A stretch of 64,000 bases of DNA from Aggregatilineales bacterium. GTDB taxonomy: Bacteria > Chloroflexota > Anaerolineae > Aggregatilineales > Phototrophicaceae. Shown piece after piece: positions 29,352 through 38,999 of this stretch. The first letter of the stretch is position 1. Every line of letters begins with the position of its first letter. The position numbers and the translations under genes were made by a program. The notes under the pieces are model-generated. The model saw only the letters and a list, made by a program, of their open reading frames with translations. It was not told the origin of the DNA and did not search any database. The stretch spans positions 248,001 to 312,000 of the forward strand of contig JAUQWZ010000024.1 of NCBI GenBank assembly GCA_030834905.1, read 5' to 3'.

Positions 29352-30709
29352 CAGGAGTCTCCACGCCCGTCCCAGGAAAAGAGGCGGGCTTCAGTGGTAA
29401 AAGTTGGATTTTCAGGATCGTCAAGCCGAATGACGCTTACCGACCAGCGGTATTCATGCCGCCCACCGTCCTGTCCCTGCCAGCCGGTCGGCACGATGTA
29501 AAACAGATCGCTGGTGTCGGCAGTATAAACCGTGTTGGTCGTTAAGTCCTCTACCGTCACACGGTAGGCTTCGCCAGCGTTCAACAAGCCGGAAGCCACC
29601 CAGCGCAGCGTGATCAGGTCATCGCGTCCAAAGCGCGCGCGGCTTCCCGGACTCAGGGCGCTGGGCGCGTTGTAAGTAGCGGTTGGCGTGAAGGTAGGCG
29701 TTTCGCTGCCGGAAAGCGTGGGCGACAGGGTGGCGGTTGGCGTGGGCGCGGGAACGCGCACCTGCTGTCCCACTTGCAGCAGCACAGTGCAGCTATCCCC
29801 GCCCGAATCGTATTTATAATCACACAGTGAGAACGAGATCTCGGGATTAAGCTGCGACAGCGTCTCGGCGTTGGTGTGATAGGTGTAGGCAATCGCCGCC
29901 ATGCTCTCGTTCGCCTGAACGACGTGCCAGGCGACGCCGGGCAGCAAAGTTGCCGAGGGGATGGGCGTGCGCGTCCCCGGCACTGGATTGACCGCGTCTG
30001 CCCCGTCAGCGCTGCCAGCAACCTGCTGGCTGCCACTCTGCCCGGCATCGACTCCCTCGGTGCTGTCGGCGCTGCCTTCAACTGTTGGCGCTTCGGCTTC
30101 GCCTGTCGGCGTGGGCCAGGGGATCAGCAGCGTTTGCCCCGCCTGAAGCTGCTCCGGCGCGGACAGGTCATTCATCTCCAGCACTAACGGGATGACATCC
30201 TGGCTGCGGTGACCGCAGGCAAAGACGAGACTGAGCAGGTCATCGCCCGCCTGCACCTGCCGGGTACAGGGTCCTTCGGTGGGCGTGGCGGTGGCGGTTG
30301 GCGGCGCGGGGGTCACGGTCGAAAGCGCCATAGTGGCGCGGGTCGTATTGGTGACGACCAGAATCGGCTGTTCGGTGCCGTCCGCCGAGCGCGACATAAC
30401 GGTGACAGTCGGCGTCGGCACGCTGTTGGCAGTATCCAGAATACGAGTCGCCGCGTACAGGACGGCAGCGCCGCAGACCAGCAGCGCGATGACCAGCATG
30501 ACACTGAACAGGTACAGGCGTCCCCGGCTGCCGACTTCGCCTTCCAGCAGGTCGGCTTCGCCATAGCGGCGGTCATAACGCTGCGACTGCGTTGGCTTGG
30601 CGTCACTTTTGACGGTGGCGACGTTAGTCAGGGTTGTCCCACAGGTCGTGCACAGAGTCGCGTTGGGATGCGCTGGCGTGCCACAGATAGGACAAACTTT
30701 GTAGGACAA
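29351..30709 (-). CDS. Zinc-ribbon, single-TM, LysM-domain protein
   Basis: CPICGTPAHPNATLCTTCG; TM; CTRQVQAGDDLLSLVFACG and WHVVQANESMAAIAYTYHTNAETLSQLNP. Confidence 0.82.
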   Translation of the reverse strand: MSYKVCPICGTPAHPNATLCTTCGTTLTNVATVKSDAKPTQSQRYDRRYGEADLLEGEVGSRGRLYLFSVMLVIALLVCGAAVLYAATRILDTANSVPTPTVTVMSRSADGTEQPILVVTNTTRATMALSTVTPAPPTATATPTEGPCTRQVQAGDDLLSLVFACGHRSQDVIPLVLEMNDLSAPEQLQAGQTLLIPWPTPTGEAEAPTVEGSADSTEGVDAGQSGSQQVAGSADGADAVNPVPGTRTPIPSATLLPGVAWHVVQANESMAAIAYTYHTNAETLSQLNPEISFSLCDYKYDSGGDSCTVLLQVGQQVRVPAPTPTATLSPTLSGSETPTFTPTATYNAPSALSPGSRARFGRDDLITLRWVASGLLNAGEAYRVTVEDLTTNTVYTADTSDLFYIVPTGWQGQDGGRHEYRWSVSVIRLDDPENPTFTTEARLFSWDGRGDS

Positions 30710-30895
30710 TCGGACGACCTCTGCACAGGATTCAAAGCGCCGCCATTATAACCACTCGTAACATAAGAGCGTAAGGGTTGATCTCGCGGTGGGCGGCTGG
30801 CATCAAACGGGCAGGATTTCGGGGCGCGAAGGAACGAAGTGTGGTTATAATGTGAGGAATACTGAACGCTGTCTACACTTAAAGGGTTGTTTATC

Positions 30896-31117
30896 GTGGG
30901 TGTCAGCAAGAAGCTGGTAGCATATCATATCGCGCGCCTGCGTGATCGCAGTCCTGATGTGCGGCTGCGCTCCATTCAGGAACTGGCGCAGCTAGGCGAT
31001 CCGGAAGCGCTGGAAGCCCTGCACGCCGTCTACACGACCGACGTGGACGCTGAAGTGCGGCAGGCGGCACAGGACGCCGGGCGCGTCATCTATCGCAGGC
31101 AGCAGGGCAGCCGCTAG
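30896..31117 (+). CDS. Small HEAT-repeat protein
   Basis: RLRDRSPDVRLRSIQELAQLGDPEALEALHAVYTTDVDAEVRQAAQDA; GTG start. Confidence 0.72.
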   Translation: MGVSKKLVAYHIARLRDRSPDVRLRSIQELAQLGDPEALEALHAVYTTDVDAEVRQAAQDAGRVIYRRQQGSR

Positions 31118-31118
31118 G

Positions 31119-31150
31119 GCAGGGGCGCGAGATACTTCCCGCGCCCCTGC
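31119..31150. terminator. Hairpin between convergent genes
   Basis: GCAGGGGCGCG...CGCGCCCCTGC 11-bp stem without clear T tract. Confidence 0.5.
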
Positions 31151-31157
31151 TACGCTG

Positions 31158-33797
31158 TTAGCGGGTGGTGGCGCTGTCTAAGGCGCTTAGGCGCTCGGCA
31201 ATCTGAGTGACGCTGGCTTGCAGATCGGCGAGTTTGGTGCGTTCGCGTTCGATCACCTCCGGTCGCGCCCGCGCCATAAACTGGTCGTTGCCCAACATGC
31301 CCTGTGACCGGGCGATCTGGTCTTGCAGTTTGGTCTGCTCTTTCGTCAGGCGCTCGCGTTCGGCTTGCAGATCAACAAAGTCCGCCAGTGGCAGATAGAG
31401 GGTGATATCGCCTGCCACCACCGAAGCGACCTGCGCGGGGATTTCCTCGCCAGCATCCAGCAGCCGCAGCGCCGAGACATTACACAGCCGCGAGAACAGA
31501 TAAGCGTAGCCCTCGATCAGATGCTCGCTGTCGCTGCGCGCCGCCAGCGCGGTGATCCTGCGCGCAGGCTCGACGCTGTACTCGTCGCGCACGTTGCGCA
31601 CGCCGCGCACCAGATCGATCAGCAGCAGCATGTCGCGCTCGGCATTGTCGTCATAGTAGCGCTCGTCTGGCTGGGGCCACGCCGCCATGATCAGGGCTTG
31701 TCCTTCGTGCGGCAGATAGCTCCAGATCTCCTCAGTCACAAACGGCATGTACGGATGCAGCAGCCGCAGGCTGGTATCCAGCACGTGCAGCAGCACGCGC
31801 CGCGCCGCCGTCTTTTCGGCACCGGTGCCCTGATACAGCGGGTGTTTGCTCACTTCGATGTACCAATCGGCAAAGTCGCCCCACAGAAAGTCGTCAAGCT
31901 GGCGACCGGCTTCACCGTACTGATAGGTTTCAAACAGCCGCTGGACTGTACTCACCAGCCGGTTGAGGCGGCTGAGAATCCAGCGCGAAGGCAGATCGAG
32001 TTCATTGGGCGGGGGCGCGCCCGGCGGCAGGCTCTCGGCATCCTCGCCCAGATTCTGGGTGACGAAGTTCGACATCTGCCAAATCTTGTTGACGAAGCGC
32101 CAGTTGCGCTCGACACGATCAGCGTCGAGGTTAATGTCATTGCCGGGCGTGCTCCCGGTCACCAGCGTAAAGCGCAGCGGATCGGCGCCGTATTTATCGA
32201 CCAGTTCCAGCGGATCGATGACGTTGCCCAGCGTCTTGCTGATCTTGCGCCCGTTTTTGTCACGCACTAACCCATGCAGATACACCGTCCTGAACGGCAC
32301 GTCGTCGGTGAACCACAGCCCAAGCATGATCATACGCGCCACCCAGAAGAACAGGATATCGTAGCCTGTCTCCATGATGGTGGTCGGGTAGTAGCGCGCC
32401 AGATCGGGCGTTTGTTCGGGCCAGCCCAGCGTGCTGAAGGGCCACAAGCCGCTGCTGAACCAGGTATCGAGCACATCTTCTTCGGGCGTCCAGCCGTCGC
32501 CTTTGGGCGCGGTCTTGCCGACATAGATCTCGCCGTCGGGTCCATACCATACCGGGATGCGATGCCCCCACCACAACTGGCGGCTGATACACCAGTCTTC
32601 GATGTTCTCCAGCCAGTGGAAATAGATCTTCTCGAAGCGTTCGGGCACGATTTCGATGCGCCCGTCGCGCACCGCTTCCAGAGCCTGTTCCGCCAGTGGC
32701 TTGATCCTGAGGAACCACTGATCGCTGACCATCGGCTCGACGACTTCGCCACCACGCTGCGTGCGCGGCACGACCATGGTGTGATCCTGCGCCCGGATGG
32801 TCAGTCCGGCGGCGGTCATATCCGTCCACAGCTTCTGCCGCGCCTCGAAGCGATCCAGACCGTCATACGGACCGGCGTTTTCGTTGAGGGTGGCGTCCTT
32901 GTTCATGATGTTGATGAGCTGCAGGTTGTGCCGCTTGCCGATCTCGTAGTCGTTGAAGTCGTGTCCCGGCGTGATTTTGACCGCGCCCGTGCCAAACTCT
33001 CGATCCACGTACTCGTCGGCAATCACCGGAATCCGGCGGTTGAGCACCGGCACCAGCGCCATTTTGCCGATCAGGTGTTGGTAGCGCGGGTCTTCCGGGT
33101 GAACCGCCAGCGCCGTATCGCCGAGGATGGTTTCCGGTCGCGTGGTCGCCACCGGGATAAATTCGCCGCCTTCAATCGGATAGTTGAAGAAGTACAGTTT
33201 GCCGGTTTCTTCCTCGCGCTCCACTTCAAGATCTGAGACAGCCGTCCGCAGACCGGGACTCCAGTTCACGAGACGCGGTCCACGGTAGATCAGTCCCTGT
33301 TCGTAGAGACGCATGAAGACTTCCAGCACCGCGTTCGATAAGCCTTCGTCAAGCGTAAAGCGCTCGCGATCCCAGTCGCAGCTTGCGCCGAGGCGTCGAA
33401 GCTGGCGGTTGATCTCGCCGCCGTATTTTTCCTTCCAATCCCAGGTGCGGGCGAGAAACGCCTCGCGCCCGATTTCTTCGCGGCTGGTGCCTTCTTCATG
33501 CAGCATCTTCTCGATCTGAAGCTGGGTAGCAATTCCGGCGTGATCCATGCCCGGCACCCACAGCGCCGCTCTGCCGTTCATGCGGGCATGGCGGATCATC
33601 AGGTCTTCCAGCGTGCTGAACAGCGCGTGACCCACATGCAGCGCGCCGGTCACATTAGGGGGTGGCATACTGATGACGAAGGGTTCGGCATCCGGTGGCG
33701 CGGCTTCCGGCTTAAACCAACCGCTGCTCTGCCACCAGTTATAAAGCCGTCCTTCGGCTTCGCTAAAGTCAAACGTCCTGGGCATCGTCCTGAGCAT
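31158..33797 (-). CDS. valS: Valyl-tRNA synthetase
   Basis: PPPNVTGALHVGHAL (HIGH-type), NGRKISKTLGNVIDP (KMSKS-type). Confidence 0.97.
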   Translation of the reverse strand: MLRTMPRTFDFSEAEGRLYNWWQSSGWFKPEAAPPDAEPFVISMPPPNVTGALHVGHALFSTLEDLMIRHARMNGRAALWVPGMDHAGIATQLQIEKMLHEEGTSREEIGREAFLARTWDWKEKYGGEINRQLRRLGASCDWDRERFTLDEGLSNAVLEVFMRLYEQGLIYRGPRLVNWSPGLRTAVSDLEVEREEETGKLYFFNYPIEGGEFIPVATTRPETILGDTALAVHPEDPRYQHLIGKMALVPVLNRRIPVIADEYVDREFGTGAVKITPGHDFNDYEIGKRHNLQLINIMNKDATLNENAGPYDGLDRFEARQKLWTDMTAAGLTIRAQDHTMVVPRTQRGGEVVEPMVSDQWFLRIKPLAEQALEAVRDGRIEIVPERFEKIYFHWLENIEDWCISRQLWWGHRIPVWYGPDGEIYVGKTAPKGDGWTPEEDVLDTWFSSGLWPFSTLGWPEQTPDLARYYPTTIMETGYDILFFWVARMIMLGLWFTDDVPFRTVYLHGLVRDKNGRKISKTLGNVIDPLELVDKYGADPLRFTLVTGSTPGNDINLDADRVERNWRFVNKIWQMSNFVTQNLGEDAESLPPGAPPPNELDLPSRWILSRLNRLVSTVQRLFETYQYGEAGRQLDDFLWGDFADWYIEVSKHPLYQGTGAEKTAARRVLLHVLDTSLRLLHPYMPFVTEEIWSYLPHEGQALIMAAWPQPDERYYDDNAERDMLLLIDLVRGVRNVRDEYSVEPARRITALAARSDSEHLIEGYAYLFSRLCNVSALRLLDAGEEIPAQVASVVAGDITLYLPLADFVDLQAERERLTKEQTKLQDQIARSQGMLGNDQFMARARPEVIERERTKLADLQASVTQIAERLSALDSATTR

Positions 33798-33800
33798 GTT

Positions 33801-34634
33801 CTATCCTCGTTTTCCGTTCTTCTGTCCATCTTGTCGCAGCCATGACGGCGGGTGTTTGATTGCCAGCGGTTTGCGCGCTACCAGAATGCGCTCCGTCCGA
33901 TCAAAAGTATCGGCGATTTCCTCAAAGCCAATTTCCAGCAGGACAACCTTGACCTCGTCGGTCGAAAGCGGGCGGAAGACGACGCTGCGCTTGATCGCGC
34001 CGTAATGTTCGCCCTGTCCCTTGACGATAAACAGGTTACAGGTGGCGATCACCGGGGGACCGTCTTCCCATTCCCAGGTTTCAAAAGTAATGTGCTCGCC
34101 GCCGCCGGGAATCGCATGGATGAAGCCAGGCAGGAAGCGCGGGCGGTCTTCCATGAACTGTCCGAAGTCGCGCATCCCGATGACGAGCGTGCCGCCCGGG
34201 CGAAGCAGCTCGAAGAAGATCAGCAGCGTGGTTTCGATTTCGTCGTCGGTGAGCAAATGGGGCAGGGAATTGCCTTTGGTGATGACCGCATCAAAGGGAC
34301 CGGTTACCACGTCGAAAAGGTGAATGAAGTCGCCGCGAAAGAACTCGATCTTGTCGTCCACGCCGCAGGCTGCCGCGATCTCCTGCGCCTTGCGCAGCAT
34401 ACCGATGCTTGGATCGACCGCGAAGACTTCAAAGCCAAGCTGCGCCAGTGGAATCGCCTGGGCACCCGCGCCGCACGAAGCATCCAGGACGCGCAGCACG
34501 CCGCGATTGCGAAAGATGGTGCGCAGTCCGAGTCCTTCTCGCTCCATCTGGGTTTCCCAGTCCCGATAGAACAAAGTGTACGATTCAGCGATGGCGTCGT
34601 AGAAGTCGTTGGTTTCTTCGGTACTGGTCTGCAT
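33801..34634 (-). CDS. Class I SAM-dependent methyltransferase between T-box and valS
   Basis: VLRVLDASCGAGAQAIPLAQLGFEVFAVDPS; RBS GGAGG ahead of ATG 34634. Confidence 0.88.
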   Translation of the reverse strand: MQTSTEETNDFYDAIAESYTLFYRDWETQMEREGLGLRTIFRNRGVLRVLDASCGAGAQAIPLAQLGFEVFAVDPSIGMLRKAQEIAAACGVDDKIEFFRGDFIHLFDVVTGPFDAVITKGNSLPHLLTDDEIETTLLIFFELLRPGGTLVIGMRDFGQFMEDRPRFLPGFIHAIPGGGEHITFETWEWEDGPPVIATCNLFIVKGQGEHYGAIKRSVVFRPLSTDEVKVVLLEIGFEEIADTFDRTERILVARKPLAIKHPPSWLRQDGQKNGKRG

Positions 34635-34655
34635 CGCGAGCCTCCTGAACGAATC

Positions 34656-34687
34656 AAAAACCCCTCTTGACACAAGGACGAGAGGGG
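34656..34687 (-). terminator. Intrinsic terminator of the T-box leader
   Basis: Minus strand CCCCTCT...AGAGGGG then TTTTT. Confidence 0.88.
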
Positions 34688-34913
34688 CTGCCTTCGCGGT
34701 ACCACCTTGATTCTGGGAATGCCACGCATTCCATCAGCGCTCTGACGCGATAACGGGCGTACCCGACCTCACTTCAGGCGAAGCGTTCGGCGAGGCAACT
34801 CCTGGGCGACCTTCGGCAGCTACTGCGAGTGGGCTTCCAGCCCTCGACCCACACTCTCTCGCGCAGGGAAGCTGCGTACTCCTCCCATTCATCGTTGTTA
34901 CGAATTTCCAATT
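34656..34913 (-). ncRNA. T-box leader (predicted tRNA-Val responsive) controlling methyltransferase-valS
   Basis: Minus strand AACGATGAATGGGAGGAGTACG...GCGAGAGAGTGTGGG...GAAG-GTC-GCCCAGGAG...AAGGTGGTACCGCG, then terminator. Confidence 0.92.
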
Positions 34914-34919
34914 AGATTG

Positions 34920-34949
34920 AGTATAGCATCGTCCGCTAAATGCCGTCAA
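34920..34949 (-). promoter_or_regulatory. Sigma70-type promoter for the T-box transcript
   Basis: Minus strand TTGACG (34949-34944), 18 nt, TATACT (34925-34920). Confidence 0.8.
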
Positions 34950-34999
34950 TCCCTGCCCGGATTCGGGAGTGGGGAATTGTAAGGATACAGCAACCGTCT

Positions 35000-35025
35000 T
35001 GACAGTGGGTTTAAACCCACTGTCA
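35000..35025. repeat. Perfect 26-nt palindrome overlapping the udk stop codon
   Basis: TGACAGTGGGTTTAAACCCACTGTCA. Confidence 0.8.
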
Positions 35026-35691
35026 CCGCGATTTTCCCCATTCCCCCGGATTCGCCTTTAACTGGGCGCGCAGCAGACTTCGGATGCGGTCAGACACCAT
35101 ATCGATGGCGACCATGTTAAAGCCACCTTCGGGGATGATGACGTCGGCATAGCGCTTGCTCGGCTCGACAAATTCAAGATGCATGGGACGGACGGTTTCC
35201 AGATACTGCGAAATGACCGATTCGGCGGTGCGTCCGCGCTCCTGAATATCACGTCTCAGGCGGCGAATCAGACGCAGATCCGGATCGGTGTCCACGAAGA
35301 TCTTCACATCGAACAGCGGGCGCAGCGAGGACTCCGCCAGTACTAAAATCCCCTCTACCAGAATGATTGGCTGCGGCGCAACCACGATGCTCTCATCCGT
35401 TCGCCGGTGTTTGGTGAAATCGTAGACCGGGATATGCACCGGCTGCCAATTCTGAAGCTGGATGATATGCTCACGCATCAGCGGCGTATCCAGCGCGTCG
35501 GGATGGTCAAAGTTGATGGCGGTACGGTCGAGCAGCGCGACGTGACCCAGATCCCTGTAGTAAGCGTCATGCGGAATGTAGGCGATGTGATCGCTGCCGA
35601 CACGTTCGAGGATGGCGTTCGACACGGTTGTCTTGCCGGAACCACTGCCACCGGCAACGGCAATAGTGACTGGACGGGGATGATCGTTCAT
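35023..35691 (-). CDS. udk: Uridine kinase
   Basis: MNDHPRPVTIAVAGGSGSGKTTVSNAILERVG, YYRDLGHV, FDHPDALDTPL. Confidence 0.93.
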   Translation of the reverse strand: MNDHPRPVTIAVAGGSGSGKTTVSNAILERVGSDHIAYIPHDAYYRDLGHVALLDRTAINFDHPDALDTPLMREHIIQLQNWQPVHIPVYDFTKHRRTDESIVVAPQPIILVEGILVLAESSLRPLFDVKIFVDTDPDLRLIRRLRRDIQERGRTAESVISQYLETVRPMHLEFVEPSKRYADVIIPEGGFNMVAIDMVSDRIRSLLRAQLKANPGEWGKSR

Positions 35692-35711
35692 CGGAGTCTC
35701 TCTGGGCATAC

Positions 35712-35739
35712 AAAAAGCGCCCGCGCGAACAGGGCGGGC
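35712..35739 (-). terminator. Terminator between tRNA-Thr and udk
   Basis: Minus strand GCCCGC...GCGGGC then GCTTTTT. Confidence 0.65.
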
Positions 35740-35748
35740 ACCAAGGAG

Positions 35749-35820
35749 AGCCACCTTTCGGATTTGAACCGAAAACCTAACGCTTACGAAGCGTTTGCTC
35801 TACCGTTGAGCTAAGGTGGC
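35749..35820 (-). tRNA. tRNA-Thr (CGT anticodon)
   Basis: Minus strand GCCACCTTAGCTCAACGGTAGAGCAAACGCTTCGTAAGCGTTAGGTTTTCGGTTCAAATCCGAAAGGTGGCT; acceptor GCCACCT/AGGTGGC, anticodon loop TTCGTAA, T-loop GGTTCAAATCC. Confidence 0.95.
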
Positions 35821-35920
35821 AACAAAGGCGATTATAACAAGTGGAGACTCCGCTTTCAAGACCGGAATTCCTCTGGGAGCAGGGAAAATCGCGGAACGGA
35901 ATAAGTCCCCAGCGCCATCG

Positions 35921-37459
35921 CTAGTGCCGGAAGTGACGCACGCCGGTAAAGATCATGGCAGCGCCCGCGTTATCCGCCGCCGCGATCACTTCACTATCGC
36001 GAATCGAGCCGCCCGGCTGGATGATGGCGGTGACACCGGCTTCAAGCGCCGCCTCGATGCCATCGGCAAACGGGAAAAACGCATCCGACGCCAGTACCGA
36101 ACCGGCGGCTTGTTGACCTGCCTTCGTGATCGCCAGATTGACCGCGTCAACCCGGCTGGACAGCCCGCCGCCGATACCAACCGTTGCCCGGTTGGCGGCG
36201 AGGACAATCGCATTCGATTTGACGAACTGTACCGACTTCCAGGCAAAACGCAGGTTTTCGACTTCTTCGGGCGTGGGCGCGCGCTGGGTCACAGTGCGAA
36301 AGCCGGTATGATCGGGGTCGCCTGCGTCCGGGTACTGCACCAGAAGCCCGCGATGGACGCTGCGAATTTCGATTTCCGTCCCGTCAAAAGTGGCGGGAAC
36401 CTGCAGCAGACGGCAGTTCTTGCGCCGTTCGGTCAGCAGTTCCTGCGCGCGCGCCGTAAAGCTGGGGGCGGCGATAGCCTCGATGAACAGCGTTCCGACG
36501 GCTTCGACAAATTCCTCGTCCACCGGACGGTTGACCGCGATGACGCCGCCAAAGGCGGATACCGGGTCAGACGCCAGCGCTGGCGCGAAGGCTTCCGCCA
36601 GCGACGCGGCGCTGGCAATGCCGCATGGATTCAGATGCTTGACGATGATAACGGCGGGCTGGGTGAAGCTGCACGCGGCGCGCCAGGCAGCATCCAGATC
36701 GAGAATGTTGTTATACGAAAGCTGTTTACCGCCCAGCACCGTTCCGCCGAGGGGTCCGCCGTTGGCGCGGCGGCTGTAGTAACCGGCTGCCTGATGCGGG
36801 TTTTCGCCGTAGCGCAGCACATCAACCAGATGCATCCCCACCGAAAGCTGGCGCGGAAGCTCCTCGCTGAGGATGGTCGAGGCGAGATCCTGCGAGAGGA
36901 AGGCGTGAATGGCAGTGTCATAGTCGCGGGTGTGGGCGAACGCCTTGACGGCAAGCTCGCGGCGCAGCGCCAGATCAACCTGACCGGTGCTGTTGAGCGC
37001 GTCAGTCACGCGGGTGTAGTCCGCCGGATCGCAGATCACGACGGTATGGAGGAAATTTTTTGCCGCCGCCCGCAGCAGCGTCACGCCGCCAATGTCGATC
37101 TGCTCGACTGCATCCTGAAGCGAGACGCCCGGTTGGGCGACCGTCTCCTGAAAGGGATAGAGGTTGCAGACGACCATCGTGATCGGCGCGTAGCCATGCT
37201 GGCGCAGGTCTTCGAGATCGTCCTCGCGGTCGCGCGCCATGATCCCGGCGTGAATGGCAGGATGAAGGGTCTTGACGCGCCCGCCAAGCAGTTGGCTGAA
37301 GCCCGTAAGCTGCTCGACAGCGGTGACCGCCAGATCTGACTTGCGCAGAGTCTGCTCAGTGCCGCCGCTGGCGACGAGATCATAGCCGTGTTCGAGCAGG
37401 GCAGTGGCAAGCTCAATCAAGCCAGTTTTGTCAAAGACGCTCAATAGCGCGCGTGGCAT
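35921..37459 (-). CDS. purH: Bifunctional AICAR transformylase/IMP cyclohydrolase
   Basis: [39 protein letters not shown]...[13 protein letters not shown]...KHLNPCG. Confidence 0.97.
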   Translation of the reverse strand: MPRALLSVFDKTGLIELATALLEHGYDLVASGGTEQTLRKSDLAVTAVEQLTGFSQLLGGRVKTLHPAIHAGIMARDREDDLEDLRQHGYAPITMVVCNLYPFQETVAQPGVSLQDAVEQIDIGGVTLLRAAAKNFLHTVVICDPADYTRVTDALNSTGQVDLALRRELAVKAFAHTRDYDTAIHAFLSQDLASTILSEELPRQLSVGMHLVDVLRYGENPHQAAGYYSRRANGGPLGGTVLGGKQLSYNNILDLDAAWRAACSFTQPAVIIVKHLNPCGIASAASLAEAFAPALASDPVSAFGGVIAVNRPVDEEFVEAVGTLFIEAIAAPSFTARAQELLTERRKNCRLLQVPATFDGTEIEIRSVHRGLLVQYPDAGDPDHTGFRTVTQRAPTPEEVENLRFAWKSVQFVKSNAIVLAANRATVGIGGGLSSRVDAVNLAITKAGQQAAGSVLASDAFFPFADGIEAALEAGVTAIIQPGGSIRDSEVIAAADNAGAAMIFTGVRHFRH

Positions 37460-38865
37460 CAGACATTTTCCTTTAGCTGAGTCATGAGGATAGCGGCGAA
37501 CTGGCGAGCGCGCTGAGGCGCGTCGCCCACATAGGCGGAAGCATTGAGCAGGGCGCGAATTTCATCGGCTGACAGCGCCGCTTGAAGCATGCTGCTCTGG
37601 GTGAGCAAATCGACCAGCGGGTTTGGCTGTCCCTGCGCCACTGCCGCCCATGCCGTCATGCTGTGCTGGCGCAGGTGTTCGTGCAGAAGCTGGCGATTGG
37701 CACCACGTTTGGCGGCGCTCATCAGCACCCGTTCGATGGCGGCGAAGACGCCGTAGCGCTCCAGGTTACGGGCGGCGGCGGTTTCATCGATTCGGATGTC
37801 GGTCAGGATTCGGGTTGAGACGTGCAGGATTTCGTCGGCTGCCAGAAAAGCCACCGGCAGCATTTCGCGGCGGTTCGCCGAATCATCGAGCGTGCGCTCC
37901 AGCAGCGAATGGGCGTGGTTGTTCCAGGTGACTTCAACCAGCGAGGCGATCAGGCGGCTGAGGCTGTCGATCTTTTCGGCGTTGATGGGGTTGCGCTTGA
38001 ACGGCATCGCCGACGAGCCAACCTGCTGGCTTCCGAACGGCTCGCCCCATTCGCCAATTACCGGCGATTGCAGCAGCCGCAGGTCAAAAGCGAACTTGTA
38101 GAGGCTGCCTGCGATACCGGAAAGCGCCGACAGCACCTGCCAGTCCTGTTTGCGGGTGTAGGTCTGGGTAGCAATAGGGTAGGCGGGCAGATCGAGCGCC
38201 TCCATGATCCAGCGTTCAAGCTGCGCCGGGCTAATGCCGGTGCCGTCAAGCAGTTCGGCGTAAGAGGCAGATGTGCCCACCGCGCCTTTGAAGCCCTTGC
38301 CGCGAATAGTTCCGCGCAGCAGGCGCAGCGTCGTTCGGTCTTCAAGCAGATCCTGGGCGTACATGGCGAGGCGGTAGCCCATCGTCGTCGGCTCGGCTGG
38401 CTGGATATGAGTGAATGCCATCACCGGCACATCGGCGAGGCGCTCGATCTGCCGCGCCAGCACTGCCAGCAGATCATCCAAAGCCGCCGCGATCAGATCG
38501 AGGCTGGCGCGAATCCGCAGGGCATCGGCGTTATCTTCCACGTCCATACTGGTCGCGCCAAGATGGATGATGCCGCCGCCGACTGCCGCCTGTTCGGCGA
38601 AGGTCTGTACTTCAGCCATCAGGTCGTGGTGAATATGGGCTTCGATTTCGAGCGCCCGGTTTATGTCCACATCACCGGCGCGCGCTTCGAGATCGGCGAC
38701 CTGCTCGGCAGTGACCAGACCGGCGTGCTGCTGGGCGCGGGCAAGCTCTACCCACAGCCGCCGCCAGGTCAGGCGCTTGTTTCGTTCGCTCCAGATGGCG
38801 CGCATCTCGGGGGAGCCGTAGCGCCAGGAGAACGGAGAAACGAACTGATCGTGAGTAAATGACAT
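37459..38865 (-). CDS. purB: Adenylosuccinate lyase
   Basis: SSAMPFKRNPINAEKI signature; adjacent to purH. Confidence 0.95.
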   Translation of the reverse strand: MSFTHDQFVSPFSWRYGSPEMRAIWSERNKRLTWRRLWVELARAQQHAGLVTAEQVADLEARAGDVDINRALEIEAHIHHDLMAEVQTFAEQAAVGGGIIHLGATSMDVEDNADALRIRASLDLIAAALDDLLAVLARQIERLADVPVMAFTHIQPAEPTTMGYRLAMYAQDLLEDRTTLRLLRGTIRGKGFKGAVGTSASYAELLDGTGISPAQLERWIMEALDLPAYPIATQTYTRKQDWQVLSALSGIAGSLYKFAFDLRLLQSPVIGEWGEPFGSQQVGSSAMPFKRNPINAEKIDSLSRLIASLVEVTWNNHAHSLLERTLDDSANRREMLPVAFLAADEILHVSTRILTDIRIDETAAARNLERYGVFAAIERVLMSAAKRGANRQLLHEHLRQHSMTAWAAVAQGQPNPLVDLLTQSSMLQAALSADEIRALLNASAYVGDAPQRARQFAAILMTQLKENV

Positions 38866-38999
38866 GGGCAAATATCCGCGAAGGCTGATTTCCGGCGCAA
38901 TTATAACGAGTGCCAAGCGGTTGCACAGGGGAAAGCTAAAAGCGTATCCGAGCTATAATATTTGTGCAATAGAAACTATAAGTCAGAAGGAGATTGATG

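Noticed and set aside
29041-30750. Thr/Pro codon-rich linkers as tandem DNA repeats
   Set aside because: Repeats are explained by protein linkers of LysM proteins; nucleotide periodicity is weak.
31323-33236. Plus-strand ORFs of 315 and 320 aa
   Set aside because: Antisense to valS; Arg/His/Gln-rich shadow ORFs.
35816-37339. 507-aa plus-strand ORF
   Set aside because: Antisense to purH; no recognisable domain.
37822-38862. 346-aa plus-strand ORF
   Set aside because: Antisense to purB.
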